In this document: positions 51,218 to 61,092 of the stretch, piece after piece
Layout: every line of letters begins with the position of its first letter
How positions within the stretch are numbered: position 1 is the first letter of the stretch
NCBI GenBank assembly: GCA_019136655.1
Contig: JAGVTU010000005.1
Span: forward strand, 1-64,000
Length of the DNA stretch: 64,000 nt
DNA from: Bacteroidota bacterium
GTDB taxonomy: Bacteria > Bacteroidota > Bacteroidia > AKYH767-A > OLB10
Reading direction: 5' to 3'
The notes under the pieces: model-generated
Databases searched by the model: none
What the model was told of the DNA's origin: nothing
The model's input: the letters and a program-made list of their open reading frames with translations, nothing else
Program-made: the position numbers and the translations under genes

Positions 51218-54200
51218 TTACTCATCGACATTAGTTTCTGTAGCATTGCCGGGAACGGTTTTCACTTTTTCCCATTGACCGGTGCTCCAGTTATATTTTT
51301 CTACTTCATAACGCTCTACGCCTGTATCCCATTTATCGTATTTAGTCCAACGTAAGCGACTGCTCTCATTTTCCCAGTTTCCTTTGAGTAAAATGGACGA
51401 GCTGTTGGAGCTTAATTTTCCTGCCATATCGCAATCGCTTACCACTTCTACTTTGTAGTAATAGTTTTGCTGATTGACGTTTACATCAAAATCTTCGTAG
51501 CTGGTAACATTGGCTGATACAGTTGCAAGGAATGAATAGTATGTGCCTGTAGTGTCAGTACTTCTGTAAATGTTGTACTCTTTCACTCTTTCAGGATGAA
51601 CCTGCGGCTCTGACCATTCAGTAAGTACGTATTGGTTGTTGACAACAGTAGAACGTACAATGATGGCTTGCTGATCCTGTAAACTGTAATCAGGACGTGC
51701 TGCAGCTGTATCACTCAGTGAAGTATAAAGTAATCCACATAAGTCATATGCTTTAATTCGATAGCTGTAATCACCAGGACATAACATCATGGTATCGAGA
51801 TAACTTAATTGTGTTCCCGGTACGGTAGCAATTACTGCTGTACTTCCGTTGTCAACTTCAGTTCTGGTAATTTCATAAGTTGATACAGGGCAACCGCCAT
51901 AAGGAGTCCAGTTAACGTTGATTGAAGTTCCAACTTTATGTGCACTTACATTAATGGTAGTATGAGCTTTCAAAACATTTAATGGTAATGCCATTGAACA
52001 ACGGTCAAGTGTTTGCAACTTGTAAGTGTAAGTGTTGGACAACGTATTCAATCCATTTTCAATATAAGACGACTCAGGATTCATGGACGCGTTCGTTGGA
52101 TTATTGTCTGTATAAACGTTTACATAATTACCGCTTGCATTATCAAGTCGCCATAATTTATAGGCACCAAGGTCAAGAGCAGAACTGTTTTGCCATTTGA
52201 TTTCAACCTGAGTGTCTGACAACACACTTACGCTGTAAATAGGATCCTGTGGAGGAGGTAATGTGTCGTACACCTGTATGAAGTTATTTTTGATTTCAGT
52301 GTCGGAACATCCATTGCTGTTGGTAACAGTTAATGAAACTGTATAAAATCCCGGACTCACCAAAGGAATACTTACGGATGGTGTTGCTGTTGAGAATCCA
52401 CCTACAGTCCACTGATATACCGGTGAAATTGTGTCGGACGAAAGATTGCTGAAATCGAAAGTTGTTCCTGAACAACCTGCAGTTTGCGATGCACTGAAAT
52501 TAGCTACAGGACTCAAATTAACCCGTACTGTTTTTGGCAGGTAGAATGTGTCTGTACATCCTGTTGAATTTATTGTAACCAAATAAGGCTGATAAATTCC
52601 CGGTTGTGTATAGGTATATTGTGTGACAGCACCGGATGCGGTTTGCCCATTGCCGAAGTACCATACAACAGAATCACTGCTGGTAGAAGTAGAGGTAAAT
52701 GTTGCGGTAAACGGAGTACATCCTATTGTATCATTGGTAAATCCATTAGCTACAGGTGTAGATAATACATTCACACTGTGAGTTGCAGTGTCACTGCATC
52801 CACCCGTATTGGTAACAATGAGTGTTACGTTATAACTTCCTGCATTGACAAACTGTGCTGCCGGATTTGAAAGTGTTGAAGTGGAACCATTATCAAAATT
52901 CCAGCTGTAGGTTGCATTCACTTCCTGTGAAGAAGTGTTGTTAAAATTAACCGACAGTGGTGCACACCCTGTAGTTGCCGATTGTGTGAATGATGCAACA
53001 GGTGATTGATGAACGGTAATTGTTTGAGGCAGAACCAGTGTATCACTGCAACCTGCAGCATTGAATGCAATCAGCGTTACAGTATAATTTCCTGCAGCAT
53101 TGTAAGTATGAGATGGTGTTGCTGTTGTTGAAGTAGCACCATCACCAAAGTTCCAGAGATAACCTGTAGCATTGGTTGAATTATTTACAAAGGTGCTGAG
53201 GTAAGGAGTACAACCTGTAGTATCTGCAGTAGATGCTATGGCCACAGGAGTTGCATTTACCTGCACTGTCTGAGAAGTTGTATCAGTACAACCTGAAGCA
53301 TTGGTTACCTGAAGTTGTATGGTATAAGTTCCTGCAGTATTATATGTCACATCAGGACTTGCATCTGTTGATGTGGAACCATTTCCGAAATCCCACAGAT
53401 AAGAAGCTCCATTAGTATTTGTAGAAGTATTGTTTAAGTGCACAGTCAGTGGTGTACATCCTGATGATACCGATTTGATAAAAGATGCAACAGGTGTTTG
53501 GTTTACGTGGATGGTGTAAGGGAATATCAGCGTATCCAGACATCCAGCACTTGATGCGGCAATTAATGTTACTGTATAATTTCCGGGTGTGGTATAAATA
53601 TGACTTGGAGAAACAGTGGATGATGTAATGCCATCACCAAAGTTCCAGCTGTAAGCTGATGCATTTAATGAGTTGTTGGTAAACACTGCCGTCATCGGAT
53701 TACATCCAACAGTATCAGCAGTAGATGCAATAGCTGTGGGCGACAGGTTAACCTGAATGTTTCTGATGGTGTCGTCCATACATCCGTTGCTGTTCATCAC
53801 CTGCAACTGCACGGCAAAGTAACCGGAGTCAGTATATACTGCAGATGGATCGGAAGTGGATGAAGTTCCTCCATTTCCAAAATTCCAGTTGTATGAAGCA
53901 CCAATTGTTTGTGTTGAAGTGTTTGTGAAATTCACAGTAAGCGGTGTACATCCTGATGCAGAAGAAGGAGTGAAAGATGCAAGTGGCGATTGCAATGCCT
54001 GTATAACATAAGGGAATACAAAGGTGTCTTTACAACCGTTGGAGTTTGTAGCAATAAGTGTTACTGTGTAATTACCTCCTGTAGTATAAGTATAGGAAGG
54101 TGTTGCAGCAGTAGATGTTGCTCCATTACCAAAGTTCCACAAATAAGATGTTGCATTTAAAGAATTATTGCTGAACTGTACAGTGTGAGGTGTACAGCCT

Positions 54201-55213
54201 ACGGTATCTGTTGTAGCAGCTGATGCTGTTGGAAGATCATAAACTGTGATTGTTTGAGAAATACTGTCAACGCATCCCTGAGGACTTGTTATTGTTAACC
54301 ATACGGTATAATTGCCTGCAGTGGTATATGTTGTTGATGTATTAGAAGATGTTGATGTTTGTCCGTTACCAAAATCCCAGAAAGTTGAGGCTCCTGTTGC
54401 ATTGGAAGAAGTATTGGTAAAGTTAACAGTTAACGGAGCACATCCTGAAGTTTTTGATTTAGTAAACGATGCTGTCGGAGTCTGATTCACATGTACAGTT
54501 GTAGGTACGATAAATGTATCCTTACATCCGTTGGAGTTGGTGGCAACCAGTGTTGCATTATAATTTCCTGCTACGGTATAAGTATGGGCAGGTACAGAAT
54601 CCGTTGATGTTGATCCGTCACCAAAATTCCACAGATAAGAAACAGCATTTGTAGAATTATTGGTGAAGTTCACAGTGTAAGGTGTACATCCTGAAGTATC
54701 ATTTGTTGCAGCCAAAGCAGTTGGCGATAAGTTAGCACGAACAGTGCGTACTGTATCATCAAAACAACCGTTGTCATTGGTAACAAGTAATGTCAGATTG
54801 CTGGACACACTTGCGAAGTTTACACTTAAAGGAGTACATCCAACAGTAGGAGTGAAGTTAAATCTCGCACTTGGTGTTTGTTTCACATGAATACTGTAAG
54901 GGAAAGTAAATGTATCCTTACAACCGTTGGAGTTGGTCGCAATCAGTGTTGCAGTAAAATTACCTGCACCATAATAAGTGTAAGTTGGATTTGCCTGAGT
55001 AGATGTAGCACCATTTCCGAAATTCCACAGATAAGAAACAGCATTTGTAGAATTATTGGTAAAATTCACAGTGTATGGTGTACATCCTGAAGTATCATTT
55101 GTTGCAGCCAAAGCAGTTGGCGATAAGTTAGCACGAACAGTGCGTACTGTATCATCAAAACAACCGTTGTCATTGGTAACAAGTAATGTCAGGAGTAAAG
55201 TTAAATCTCGCAC
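51218..55213 (-). CDS. Giant PKD/FnIII surface protein, C-terminal part after a frame break
   Basis: 1,331-residue open frame. Homology to the family begins at about 55192; the leading codons to 55213 are the wrong frame of the previous module, so the ATG is not a real start. Eleven PKD-type modules follow (signature Y-x-W-N/D-F-G-x-G-x-T-S), then FnIII-like modules from about residue 960 (SVLSDTQVEIKWQNSSALDL, TSINVNWTPYGG, RYEVEKYNWSTGQWEKVKTV). It ends NATETNVDE inside the last FnIII, and no type A or type B sorting domain is present. Together with 55170-60068 it would be one protein of about 2,950 residues. Confidence 0.8.
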   Translation of the reverse strand: MRDLTLLLTLLVTNDNGCFDDTVRTVRANLSPTALAATNDTSGCTPYTVNFTNNSTNAVSYLWNFGNGATSTQANPTYTYYGAGNFTATLIATNSNGCKDTFTFPYSIHVKQTPSARFNFTPTVGCTPLSVNFASVSSNLTLLVTNDNGCFDDTVRTVRANLSPTALAATNDTSGCTPYTVNFTNNSTNAVSYLWNFGDGSTSTDSVPAHTYTVAGNYNATLVATNSNGCKDTFIVPTTVHVNQTPTASFTKSKTSGCAPLTVNFTNTSSNATGASTFWDFGNGQTSTSSNTSTTYTTAGNYTVWLTITSPQGCVDSISQTITVYDLPTASAATTDTVGCTPHTVQFSNNSLNATSYLWNFGNGATSTAATPSYTYTTGGNYTVTLIATNSNGCKDTFVFPYVIQALQSPLASFTPSSASGCTPLTVNFTNTSTQTIGASYNWNFGNGGTSSTSDPSAVYTDSGYFAVQLQVMNSNGCMDDTIRNIQVNLSPTAIASTADTVGCNPMTAVFTNNSLNASAYSWNFGDGITSSTVSPSHIYTTPGNYTVTLIAASSAGCLDTLIFPYTIHVNQTPVASFIKSVSSGCTPLTVHLNNTSTNTNGASYLWDFGNGSTSTDASPDVTYNTAGTYTIQLQVTNASGCTDTTSQTVQVNATPVAIASTADTTGCTPYLSTFVNNSTNATGYLWNFGDGATSTTATPSHTYNAAGNYTVTLIAFNAAGCSDTLVLPQTITVHQSPVASFTQSATTGCAPLSVNFNNTSSQEVNATYSWNFDNGSTSTLSNPAAQFVNAGSYNVTLIVTNTGGCSDTATHSVNVLSTPVANGFTNDTIGCTPFTATFTSTSTSSDSVVWYFGNGQTASGAVTQYTYTQPGIYQPYLVTINSTGCTDTFYLPKTVRVNLSPVANFSASQTAGCSGTTFDFSNLSSDTISPVYQWTVGGFSTATPSVSIPLVSPGFYTVSLTVTNSNGCSDTEIKNNFIQVYDTLPPPQDPIYSVSVLSDTQVEIKWQNSSALDLGAYKLWRLDNASGNYVNVYTDNNPTNASMNPESSYIENGLNTLSNTYTYKLQTLDRCSMALPLNVLKAHTTINVSAHKVGTSINVNWTPYGGCPVSTYEITRTEVDNGSTAVIATVPGTQLSYLDTMMLCPGDYSYRIKAYDLCGLLYTSLSDTAAARPDYSLQDQQAIIVRSTVVNNQYVLTEWSEPQVHPERVKEYNIYRSTDTTGTYYSFLATVSANVTSYEDFDVNVNQQNYYYKVEVVSDCDMAGKLSSNSSSILLKGNWENESSRLRWTKYDKWDTGVERYEVEKYNWSTGQWEKVKTVPGNATETNVDE

Positions 55214-55535
55214 TTGGTGTTTGTTTCACATGAATGCTGTAAGGGAAAGTAAATGTATCCTTACAACCGTTGGAGTTGGTAGCAATCAGTGTTGCAGTAA
55301 AATTACCCGCACCATAATAAGTGTAAGAAGGATTTGCCTGAGTAGAAGTTGCACCATTTCCGAAATTCCACAGATATGAAACAGCGTTTGCAGAATTATT
55401 GGTAAAGTTCACAGTGTAAGGCGTACATCCAGAAGTATCATTTGTTGCAGCCAAAGCTGTTGGTGATAAGTTGGCACGAACAGTGCGTACAGTATCATCA
55501 AAACAACCATTGGCATTTGTAACAAGTAAAGTTAC
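54850..55535 (-). repeat. Tandem 343-bp repeat at the frame break
   Basis: Copies at 54850-55192 and 55193-55535 are nearly identical. The period of 343 is one more than a multiple of three, so the second copy is read in another frame. The neighbouring copy at lower coordinates carries an extra 53-base segment (54797-54849, starting ATTGCTGGAC) at the equivalent join, which restores a 396-base, in-frame period. Confidence 0.85.
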
Positions 55536-58500
55536 ACTGTAATATCCTGAGTCAGTATAAACAGTTGATGCGTTGGAAGTGTTGGCAGTGTTTCCATTTC
55601 CAAAGTTCCATGAATACACCGGATTGTTGGTATTGGTAGAAGTATTGGTAAATGAAACGGTAAGCGGAGTACAACCTGATGAAGGTGTGAAGTTAAATCT
55701 TGCACGAGGAGTTTGTTTCACAATAACCGGGAAAGGTAACTGGAAAGTGTCTTTACATCCTGATGCATTTGAAGTTATTAATGTTACAGTGAAACTTCCT
55801 ACAGTAGTATAAGTATGCGAAGGATTTGCCTGTGTTGATGTAGAGCCGTCACCAAAATTCCACAGATAAGAAGTTGCATTGGTTGACAGATTTGTAAAGT
55901 TTGATGTATAAGGGCTGCAACCCGCTGTATCTGTAGTTGAAAACAGTGCAGTAGGCGATAAGTAACTAGTAATGGTTGTTGTAGCAGTATCGCTGCAGCC
56001 GGCACCATTGGTTACAATTAATGAAACCGCAAATTGGCCTGAATCAGCATAGGTAATTTGTGGTGAAGCATCAACTGAAGTTGTGCTATTACCAAAATCC
56101 CACAGATAAGATGGATTATTTAAACTGGTTGAAGTATTGTTAAATGTTACTGTTAAAGGAGTACATCCTGATGATGGAGTGTTGGTAAATTGCGCTACAG
56201 GAGTTTCTTTTACATTTATACCGGTAGGTAGCCAGAAAGTATCACTGCAACCATAACTATTGGTAGCAACAAGATAAACCTGATACAAACCGGGCGTTGC
56301 ATAACTATGAGTTGGTGCTGTAGTAGTATCTGTGTTCAGTGCACCTGAAGAAGGATCTCCAAAGTTCCATAAGTAGGAAGTAGCATTGGTGGAATTCTGG
56401 GTAAACGAAGCGGTAAACACATTACAGCCTACAGTATCCTGAGTAGAAGCAATAGCTGTTGGTACAGGATGAACCACAATTGGATTGTTGAAAATGTAAT
56501 GCGATGAACATCCAAGCGTGTCACTGGTAATGAGCGAGACAATATAACTTCCTGTTGAAGAATAAAGATGTGTTGGATTTTGCAATGTTGAACTGTCACC
56601 ATCACCAAAATTCCAAAGCCAAGATTGTGCATTTAAGGAGCTGTCAGTAAATTGTACAAGATTTCCCACGCAGCTTTGTAAACTTGTCAGGTTGAAGTAA
56701 GAGGCAGTTCCGGGAACATGAAGATAGTTTACTTTTTTCATAGTATCACGACAGCTACCATTAATTGCAATAAGTGTTATGGTATAATCTCCGGGGATGT
56801 TATATACATGTGAAGGTGTAGCTGCAACTGAAGTTGTACTGTCACCAAAATCCCATATGTAAGAGGTTGCATTCGTAGATAGATTATTAAAGTTTACTAA
56901 TGCAGGAGCGCAAAATGCAACAGTAGGAGCATTAAAGTCCGCATGAGGGCTTGATATGTTCACTGCGTTTGGAACAACAATAGTATCCTTACACCCTGAT
57001 GAAAATGTAGTAATCAGTGTTACAGTATAAGAACTGTCCGCAGTGTAAGTATGGCACGGGTTGCGTGTTGTCGAAGTGCTTCCATCACCAAAGTTCCATT
57101 GCCAGGAAACAGCAGTAGTATCACTTGAATCTGTGAAACAGATGGTAGCAGGAATACAACCTACAGAAGAAGCTACAGTAAAATTTGCTTGCTTATAATT
57201 TATTCCTTCTAGTTTTTTAGTGGCAGTACATCCGTTGGTATCTCTTACCCAAAGTGAAATGCTATCGGAAGCAGGAGGCGACAGATAGGTGTATGTAGGA
57301 TTTTGAGTAGAGTCAGTGACTCCGTTGAAAAAATTCCAGCCCCACTCAACTGCAGGAGCCGGCCCTGTTAAATCGGTAAGTTGTATAGTAATAGGAAAAC
57401 ACTGACTGCTTTGTGTGAAACTGAAATTTGGCTTGGCAGCATAAATACTGATTAATGCCGGATATGTTACAGAGCGAGAACATGCACCATTTGTTGCAGT
57501 AAGCGTGATGGTGTAATCCTTAGGAGTGGAAAATTTTCTTGAAGGATTAACCAGAGTAGAATATCCCGTAGAAGATGTGGGGTCACCAAAATCCCATAAA
57601 TAGGATGTGGCACCGGTGGAAGTATTAGTGAAGTAAACAATAAGTTTATCACAACCTGATGTAGGTCCGTTCACAACGAAAGATGGTTGTGGATTGGTAG
57701 TAACAATGGTATCCTGAAAAGTATAAGAACAGCCATCACTTCCTGTAGCATTTAATGTTACTACAAAGTTCCCGGCTACATTATATACATAAGTAGGCGT
57801 TTGAGAGGTGGATGTGCCTACCCCGTCACCAAAATCCCAGCTGACATTTGTCCATGGCCCACCTGTGAGCCCAAAAGTAAATGGATCATCACTACATCCT
57901 TCATCCTTATTAACAGTAATAGGATTACTCATACCCAATGTAATGACAGTGCTCATGCTTGTCATACACCCTGAAGCCAGTTCAATATTTAACGTAACAG
58001 TATATGTTCCGGGTTGGGTATAAGTGTGAGATGGAAACTGAGTAGTGTCATGAGGTGATCCATCACCGAAGTCCCAATCCCAGTGTATCACACCTTGAGT
58101 TGTGTCACTGAAATGTATAAGGTAAGGAGCACAAGGTGTTGCCTGTACATAGGTGATTGGAGAAATAATCATCGGGAATATTTGTACATAAGCAATCGGA
58201 TTGAAAACCTGTGTACAACCTGAACCGTTATTACCTCCCATTGTAGCAGTCAGTGTAACTGTAAATACACCTGCAGAATCGAAAACATAAGTCGGATTTG
58301 CAATATTGCTTGTATCATCTGTTAACCACGGAATACCAAAATCCCAATGGAAGAAAGTGGCACCTAGCAATGGGTTGGTAAAAGAAACAGAATAAGGCTG
58401 ACAACCTTTGATGGTATCAGGAACAGTATAAACAACAGAAGGTGCAGCTACAGTTACTGCTGACTTTCTCACTGTATCAACACAACCATCAGCAGAGGTT

Positions 58501-60068
58501 ACAATTAACTGAACATAATAATTTCCTTGTGAAGTGTAGGTGTGAGTTGGATGAGGGAGCGTTGAAGTGTTGGCAGCACCTGAAGCAGGGTCTCCAAAAT
58601 CCCATAACCAACTTACTCCTCCAAGTGAACCACTTGAGTTGAAAGAAACAGTTAGAGGAGCACATCCTGACCGTGGAGTAGAATTATATTTAGCTACAAT
58701 GTCATTTACGGTTATATAATTGAGTTTTTCCTCAATTGTTTCACAGCCATTGGCTGAGTAAGCATGAAGTCTTACCGTGTAAGTTCCTGCAGCAGTATAT
58801 GTGGCAGTTGGCGATGCAAGAGTCGATGTGGTACCATTACCAAATTCCCATAAATAAGTAGTTGCACCACTTGATGCATTATTAAACTGGACTGTGAACG
58901 GATTACATCCTGTTCTTGGATTTGCATTAAAAGCAGCAACAGGGGGCTGATCAACAGTGATAATATTATTTAAAGTTACACCACCATTACAACCACTGGA
59001 GGTGGTAATAAATAACGAAACAGAATATGTACCTGCTGAATTATAAGTATGTGTTGGACTTGCTGCAGTTGAAGTATTGGCAGCACCTGATGACGGATCA
59101 CCAAAATTCCAAGAGTAGCTGGTAACACCTGTGATGGATGGTGGAGTAAATTTTACCGTTAAAGGTTCGCATCCTGCACTTTTATTCCAGGTAAATGTTG
59201 GAGTTAATGCAGAGCCGATTGATATAAGATTATTTACTACTGCAGTATCGCTGCAACCATTTGCATCTTCAACAATAAGGCTAACAGTGAAAGTTCCCTG
59301 TGTACCATACACGTGCGTTGGGTTAGGTAAGGTAGAAGTATTTGCTGCACCAGATGACGGTTGCCCAAAATTCCATGTATAATTGGTAATACCGGTTGAC
59401 GATGAAGAAAACTGAAACACCTCATTTTGATCACATGTACTGGAGGGAGTTACTGACAGTTGTGCATTAGGTTTATCATAAATACGTATATAATTTAATT
59501 TGGTTTTTACGTTGCTGCAGCCGAAAGCTGAATATGCAACCAACTTCACAGTATAAAACCCGGGTATTGAATAGGTATGACTCGGATTGGTTTGTGTGGA
59601 TGAAAACCCATCACCAAAATCCCAAACACATGATGTGTAATCTGTAGAGTTATTGGTGAAGTTAACCGTTAATGGACTGCAACCAGATGTTACATTTGAA
59701 CTGAAGTCTGCTGTAGGAAATGAAACTACAGAAATATATGCAGGCATAATCAAAGTATCTGATTGACCGGATACTGAATTATGGGCAATAAGTGTTACTG
59801 TATATGATCCGGGACTCAGATATACGGTCTGAGGATTAGGAAGTGTAGAAGTATTGCCATTACCAAAATCCCAGAAAAAACTGGTTGCTTGAAGAGAAGT
59901 GTTCGAAAAGTGAACGGTCAGAGGAACACAACCCTGTGTTGAGTCTGCAGCAAAAGATGCAGTAGGTATTTGTGCTTTCGATTGTAAAGTGCTGAATAAC
60001 ACCAGGAGTGTTACAGCACAAAATGTTCGAAAATAGCTCTGACATTTTCCGGTCGTTGAGTTTTTCAT
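55170..60068 (-). CDS. Giant PKD-repeat surface protein, N-terminal part before a frame break
   Basis: 1,632 residues. Signal peptide (KCQSYFRTFCAVTLLVLFST ... SKAQ), then nineteen PKD-type modules of about 80-90 residues with the pattern SGCxPLTVxFxNxS...Y-L-W-D/N-F-G-(D/N)-G...P-T/S-H-x-Y...G-x-Y-x-V-x-L. It ends with six off-frame residues (DITCYQ) after ARFNFTP; the frame then continues in the 51218-55213 entry. PKD modules are extracellular, rigid and adhesive in Bacteroidota surface proteins. Export by the type IX system is likely, but the sorting domain is not visible downstream. Confidence 0.85.
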   Translation of the reverse strand: MKNSTTGKCQSYFRTFCAVTLLVLFSTLQSKAQIPTASFAADSTQGCVPLTVHFSNTSLQATSFFWDFGNGNTSTLPNPQTVYLSPGSYTVTLIAHNSVSGQSDTLIMPAYISVVSFPTADFSSNVTSGCSPLTVNFTNNSTDYTSCVWDFGDGFSSTQTNPSHTYSIPGFYTVKLVAYSAFGCSNVKTKLNYIRIYDKPNAQLSVTPSSTCDQNEVFQFSSSSTGITNYTWNFGQPSSGAANTSTLPNPTHVYGTQGTFTVSLIVEDANGCSDTAVVNNLISIGSALTPTFTWNKSAGCEPLTVKFTPPSITGVTSYSWNFGDPSSGAANTSTAASPTHTYNSAGTYSVSLFITTSSGCNGGVTLNNIITVDQPPVAAFNANPRTGCNPFTVQFNNASSGATTYLWEFGNGTTSTLASPTATYTAAGTYTVRLHAYSANGCETIEEKLNYITVNDIVAKYNSTPRSGCAPLTVSFNSSGSLGGVSWLWDFGDPASGAANTSTLPHPTHTYTSQGNYYVQLIVTSADGCVDTVRKSAVTVAAPSVVYTVPDTIKGCQPYSVSFTNPLLGATFFHWDFGIPWLTDDTSNIANPTYVFDSAGVFTVTLTATMGGNNGSGCTQVFNPIAYVQIFPMIISPITYVQATPCAPYLIHFSDTTQGVIHWDWDFGDGSPHDTTQFPSHTYTQPGTYTVTLNIELASGCMTSMSTVITLGMSNPITVNKDEGCSDDPFTFGLTGGPWTNVSWDFGDGVGTSTSQTPTYVYNVAGNFVVTLNATGSDGCSYTFQDTIVTTNPQPSFVVNGPTSGCDKLIVYFTNTSTGATSYLWDFGDPTSSTGYSTLVNPSRKFSTPKDYTITLTATNGACSRSVTYPALISIYAAKPNFSFTQSSQCFPITIQLTDLTGPAPAVEWGWNFFNGVTDSTQNPTYTYLSPPASDSISLWVRDTNGCTATKKLEGINYKQANFTVASSVGCIPATICFTDSSDTTAVSWQWNFGDGSTSTTRNPCHTYTADSSYTVTLITTFSSGCKDTIVVPNAVNISSPHADFNAPTVAFCAPALVNFNNLSTNATSYIWDFGDSTTSVAATPSHVYNIPGDYTITLIAINGSCRDTMKKVNYLHVPGTASYFNLTSLQSCVGNLVQFTDSSLNAQSWLWNFGDGDSSTLQNPTHLYSSTGSYIVSLITSDTLGCSSHYIFNNPIVVHPVPTAIASTQDTVGCNVFTASFTQNSTNATSYLWNFGDPSSGALNTDTTTAPTHSYATPGLYQVYLVATNSYGCSDTFWLPTGINVKETPVAQFTNTPSSGCTPLTVTFNNTSTSLNNPSYLWDFGNSTTSVDASPQITYADSGQFAVSLIVTNGAGCSDTATTTITSYLSPTALFSTTDTAGCSPYTSNFTNLSTNATSYLWNFGDGSTSTQANPSHTYTTVGSFTVTLITSNASGCKDTFQLPFPVIVKQTPRARFNFTPSSGCTPLTVSFTNTSTNTNNPVYSWNFGNGNTANTSNASTVYTDSGYYSVTLLVTNANGCFDDTVRTVRANLSPTALAATNDTSGCTPYTVNFTNNSANAVSYLWNFGNGATSTQANPSYTYYGAGNFTATLIATNSNGCKDTFTFPYSIHVKQTPSARFNFTPDITCYQ

Positions 60069-60123
60069 TTTTTTGTATGGTTAAATATTATTCAATGTGT
60101 AATGCCTGCCCTTTGGTTTTTAT

Positions 60124-60744
60124 CTATTGTTTTCTCTGCTCATCCGACTTTTTGCCGGCTGCGTAATTGGAGTTCGGATCATAACTCGAATCCATATTTA
60201 TTACTGTGTTGGTAGCACTGTAGTATTGTGATCCATCACGTGCAATTTTTTTAACACGATAAAAAGCATATCCGTTAGGAGGGGTTTGGTCCATCCATGA
60301 ATAAAATAATTCAACAGCTGTTCCTAATCCTTCTTTAATACCAACAGATTCATATATTTTACCATCAACAGATCGCTCTACTATATATAAGCAATCTGCA
60401 GCTTCGTTTTTAGCTGTCCAGTTAAGGAATACCTTGCCTGAGTTATATATTGTTGTATAGTTGGCTATGGTGCCATTAGCACCTGCATCAGCCATCACAA
60501 CAGGTTGTGTAGGCACTGCCTGGCCAACGGCTGATTTTATACTGATCATCATCAGAAGAAAAATAATTGCCTGAACGAAGAACAGAAATTTAATAGCCGA
60601 TCCTTTTATGCCATCGCGGTTGTAATACCTGCGAGGTTTTGAATACATCGCGAAGCGATTTTGTCTGACCATTTTATAAAACTCCATTGAGTTCATGGTA
60701 TCCATTGTTGTATCTTCCATATCGTTGTAATTTTTAATATGCAT
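60124..60744 (-). CDS. Membrane-anchored FnIII-like protein
   Basis: 206 residues. A single hydrophobic helix (about 52-74, AIKFLFFVQAIIFLLMMISI) is preceded by a basic, Met-rich N-terminus and followed by one beta-sandwich module: KVFLNWTAKNEAADCLYIVE, RSVDGKIYESVGI, FYRVKKIARDGSQYYSATNT. This module usually sits just before the sorting domain of type IX substrates (LxWxxxxExNNxxFxVERSxDG); here it stands alone with a charged tail. It is 55 bases upstream of the PKD gene on the same strand and may be cotranscribed. Several ATG codons (60744 and four within the first 20 residues) make the start uncertain. Confidence 0.65.
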   Translation of the reverse strand: MHIKNYNDMEDTTMDTMNSMEFYKMVRQNRFAMYSKPRRYYNRDGIKGSAIKFLFFVQAIIFLLMMISIKSAVGQAVPTQPVVMADAGANGTIANYTTIYNSGKVFLNWTAKNEAADCLYIVERSVDGKIYESVGIKEGLGTAVELFYSWMDQTPPNGYAFYRVKKIARDGSQYYSATNTVINMDSSYDPNSNYAAGKKSDEQRKQ

Positions 60745-61092
60745 AATTTACGAGCCAATGCCGGCATTGTTTGATGGATTTTTCTGAATTATTACATCGC
60801 ATTTTGCAAACATCTGGCGTGATTTTTTCTGAATTTTTACGCTTGGGTTCGTTTTAGGTTTCACTTATTTTAAAAAAAGAGCGCTTAACTTCAGGTTTTG
60901 GAGGGTTTTGTTTCTAAAAAATAAAATTTCTTACAGGGTTTGTTGACCTCTGTATTTATTTATATGAATAATTGGGAAATGCTTTGTCCTTTCAAAAATC
61001 AGCTAATACATTAAAAAAATAAAAGAAACTAAAACCTTACAGAAGTTTATGCGTAACAAGGAGAGATTTTATAATTAAATAGTCTTCAATCT
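60745..61092. other. Divergent AT-rich intergenic region
   Basis: 348 bases between the minus-strand FnIII-like gene and the plus-strand helical-protein gene. I find no exact TAnnTTTG on either strand, no ORF and no clear hairpin. AAGGAGAG at 61058-61065 is too far from the ATG (61093) to be a ribosome site. Confidence 0.45.

Noticed and set aside
51218..60068. CRISPR array or satellite DNA in the highly repetitive stretch
   Set aside because: Repeats are long, degenerate, protein-coding and in phase with PKD modules; there are no short identical repeats with unique spacers.
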